From an uncultured Prevotellaceae bacterium (GTDB lineage Bacteria > Bacteroidota > Bacteroidia > Bacteroidales > Bacteroidaceae): a stretch of 15,529 bases of DNA. Positions 15,486 to 15,529 of the stretch are shown piece by piece. Numbering within the stretch: position 1 is the first letter of the stretch; each line of letters begins with the position of its first letter. The notes beneath the pieces were generated by a model that did not search any database, was not told the origin of the DNA, and worked only from the letters and a program-made list of their open reading frames with translations. The stretch spans positions 1 to 15,529 of the forward strand of contig CALGGJ010000119.1 in NCBI GenBank assembly GCA_937915745.1, written 5' to 3'. The translations under genes and the position numbers were made by a program.

Positions 15486-15529
15486 TTTATAATAAAATAT
15501 AATATTATTTATAAATTTTTATTATTTAG
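15486..15529 (-). other. A/T-only leader upstream of the Hsp70 gene
   Basis: The last 44 bases are almost purely A and T, with no bacterial promoter signature. This fits the intergenic DNA of very AT-rich eukaryotes. I see no trichomonad-type initiator (TCAYTWY) and no mimivirus-type AAAATTGA early motif, but the stretch is short. Confidence 0.4.

Noticed and set aside
12575..15529. AT-rich genomic island or prophage carried by the Bacteroidales host
   Set aside because: There is no integrase, phage gene, attachment repeat or tRNA at the edge, and the only gene is a eukaryotic-type Hsp70 cut off mid-domain.

Overview
The window joins two unlike kinds of DNA. Positions 1 to about 12,575 look like the chromosome of a gut or rumen Bacteroidales bacterium (Prevotella/Muribaculaceae-like). 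The evidence is mid-range GC, genes led by Bacteroidetes TAnnTTTG -7 boxes instead of Shine-Dalgarno sites, and typical Bacteroidales families: DUF2851, a DUF5106/thioredoxin-fold protein, a Bacteroidales-type LepB and a Wolinella-like sdhCAB. Positions about 12,575 to 15,529 are very AT-rich and hold one minus-strand gene for a eukaryotic-type Hsp70 (TTYSC signature). It has an unusually long helical C-terminal extension ending in a J-domain-like HPDK motif.

Layout. On the plus strand: a gene-poor left edge (1-372); DUF2851 protein (373-1677); an array of 22-bp tandem repeats (1690-1791); then a tightly packed trio of NupG-like nucleoside MFS transporter, class III-like sirtuin and exported DUF5106/thioredoxin-fold protein (1964-4827). 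A long inverted repeat and a promoter follow, then hisS (5031-6377). A strong hairpin (6445-6486) separates hisS from the convergent minus-strand genes. Those are, in transcription order from right to left, dapB (lysine/peptidoglycan precursor synthesis), lepB (signal peptidase I), and sdhC-sdhA-sdhB (succinate dehydrogenase/fumarate reductase). A second array of 22-bp repeats, related to the first, lies between dapB and lepB next to the likely lepB promoter.

How the genes work together. The sdhCAB genes encode a membrane complex II of the di-haem type, which in anaerobic Bacteroidales usually works as fumarate reductase in succinate-forming fermentation. LepB matures exported proteins, including a probable substrate in this window (the DUF5106 protein). 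DapB and HisRS are housekeeping. The transporter-sirtuin-thioredoxin trio looks like one operon, but its shared purpose is not evident.

The most striking point is the abrupt switch exactly at the start codon of dapB. The AT-rich Hsp70 frame runs without a stop into the antisense of dapB, so the last ~24 residues of that frame are an artefact. The simplest reading is a chimeric contig or clone joining a bacterial and a microbial-eukaryote (or giant-virus) fragment. A real insertion cannot be ruled out from sequence alone. I see no CRISPR array, tRNA, rRNA, integrase or complete insertion sequence.
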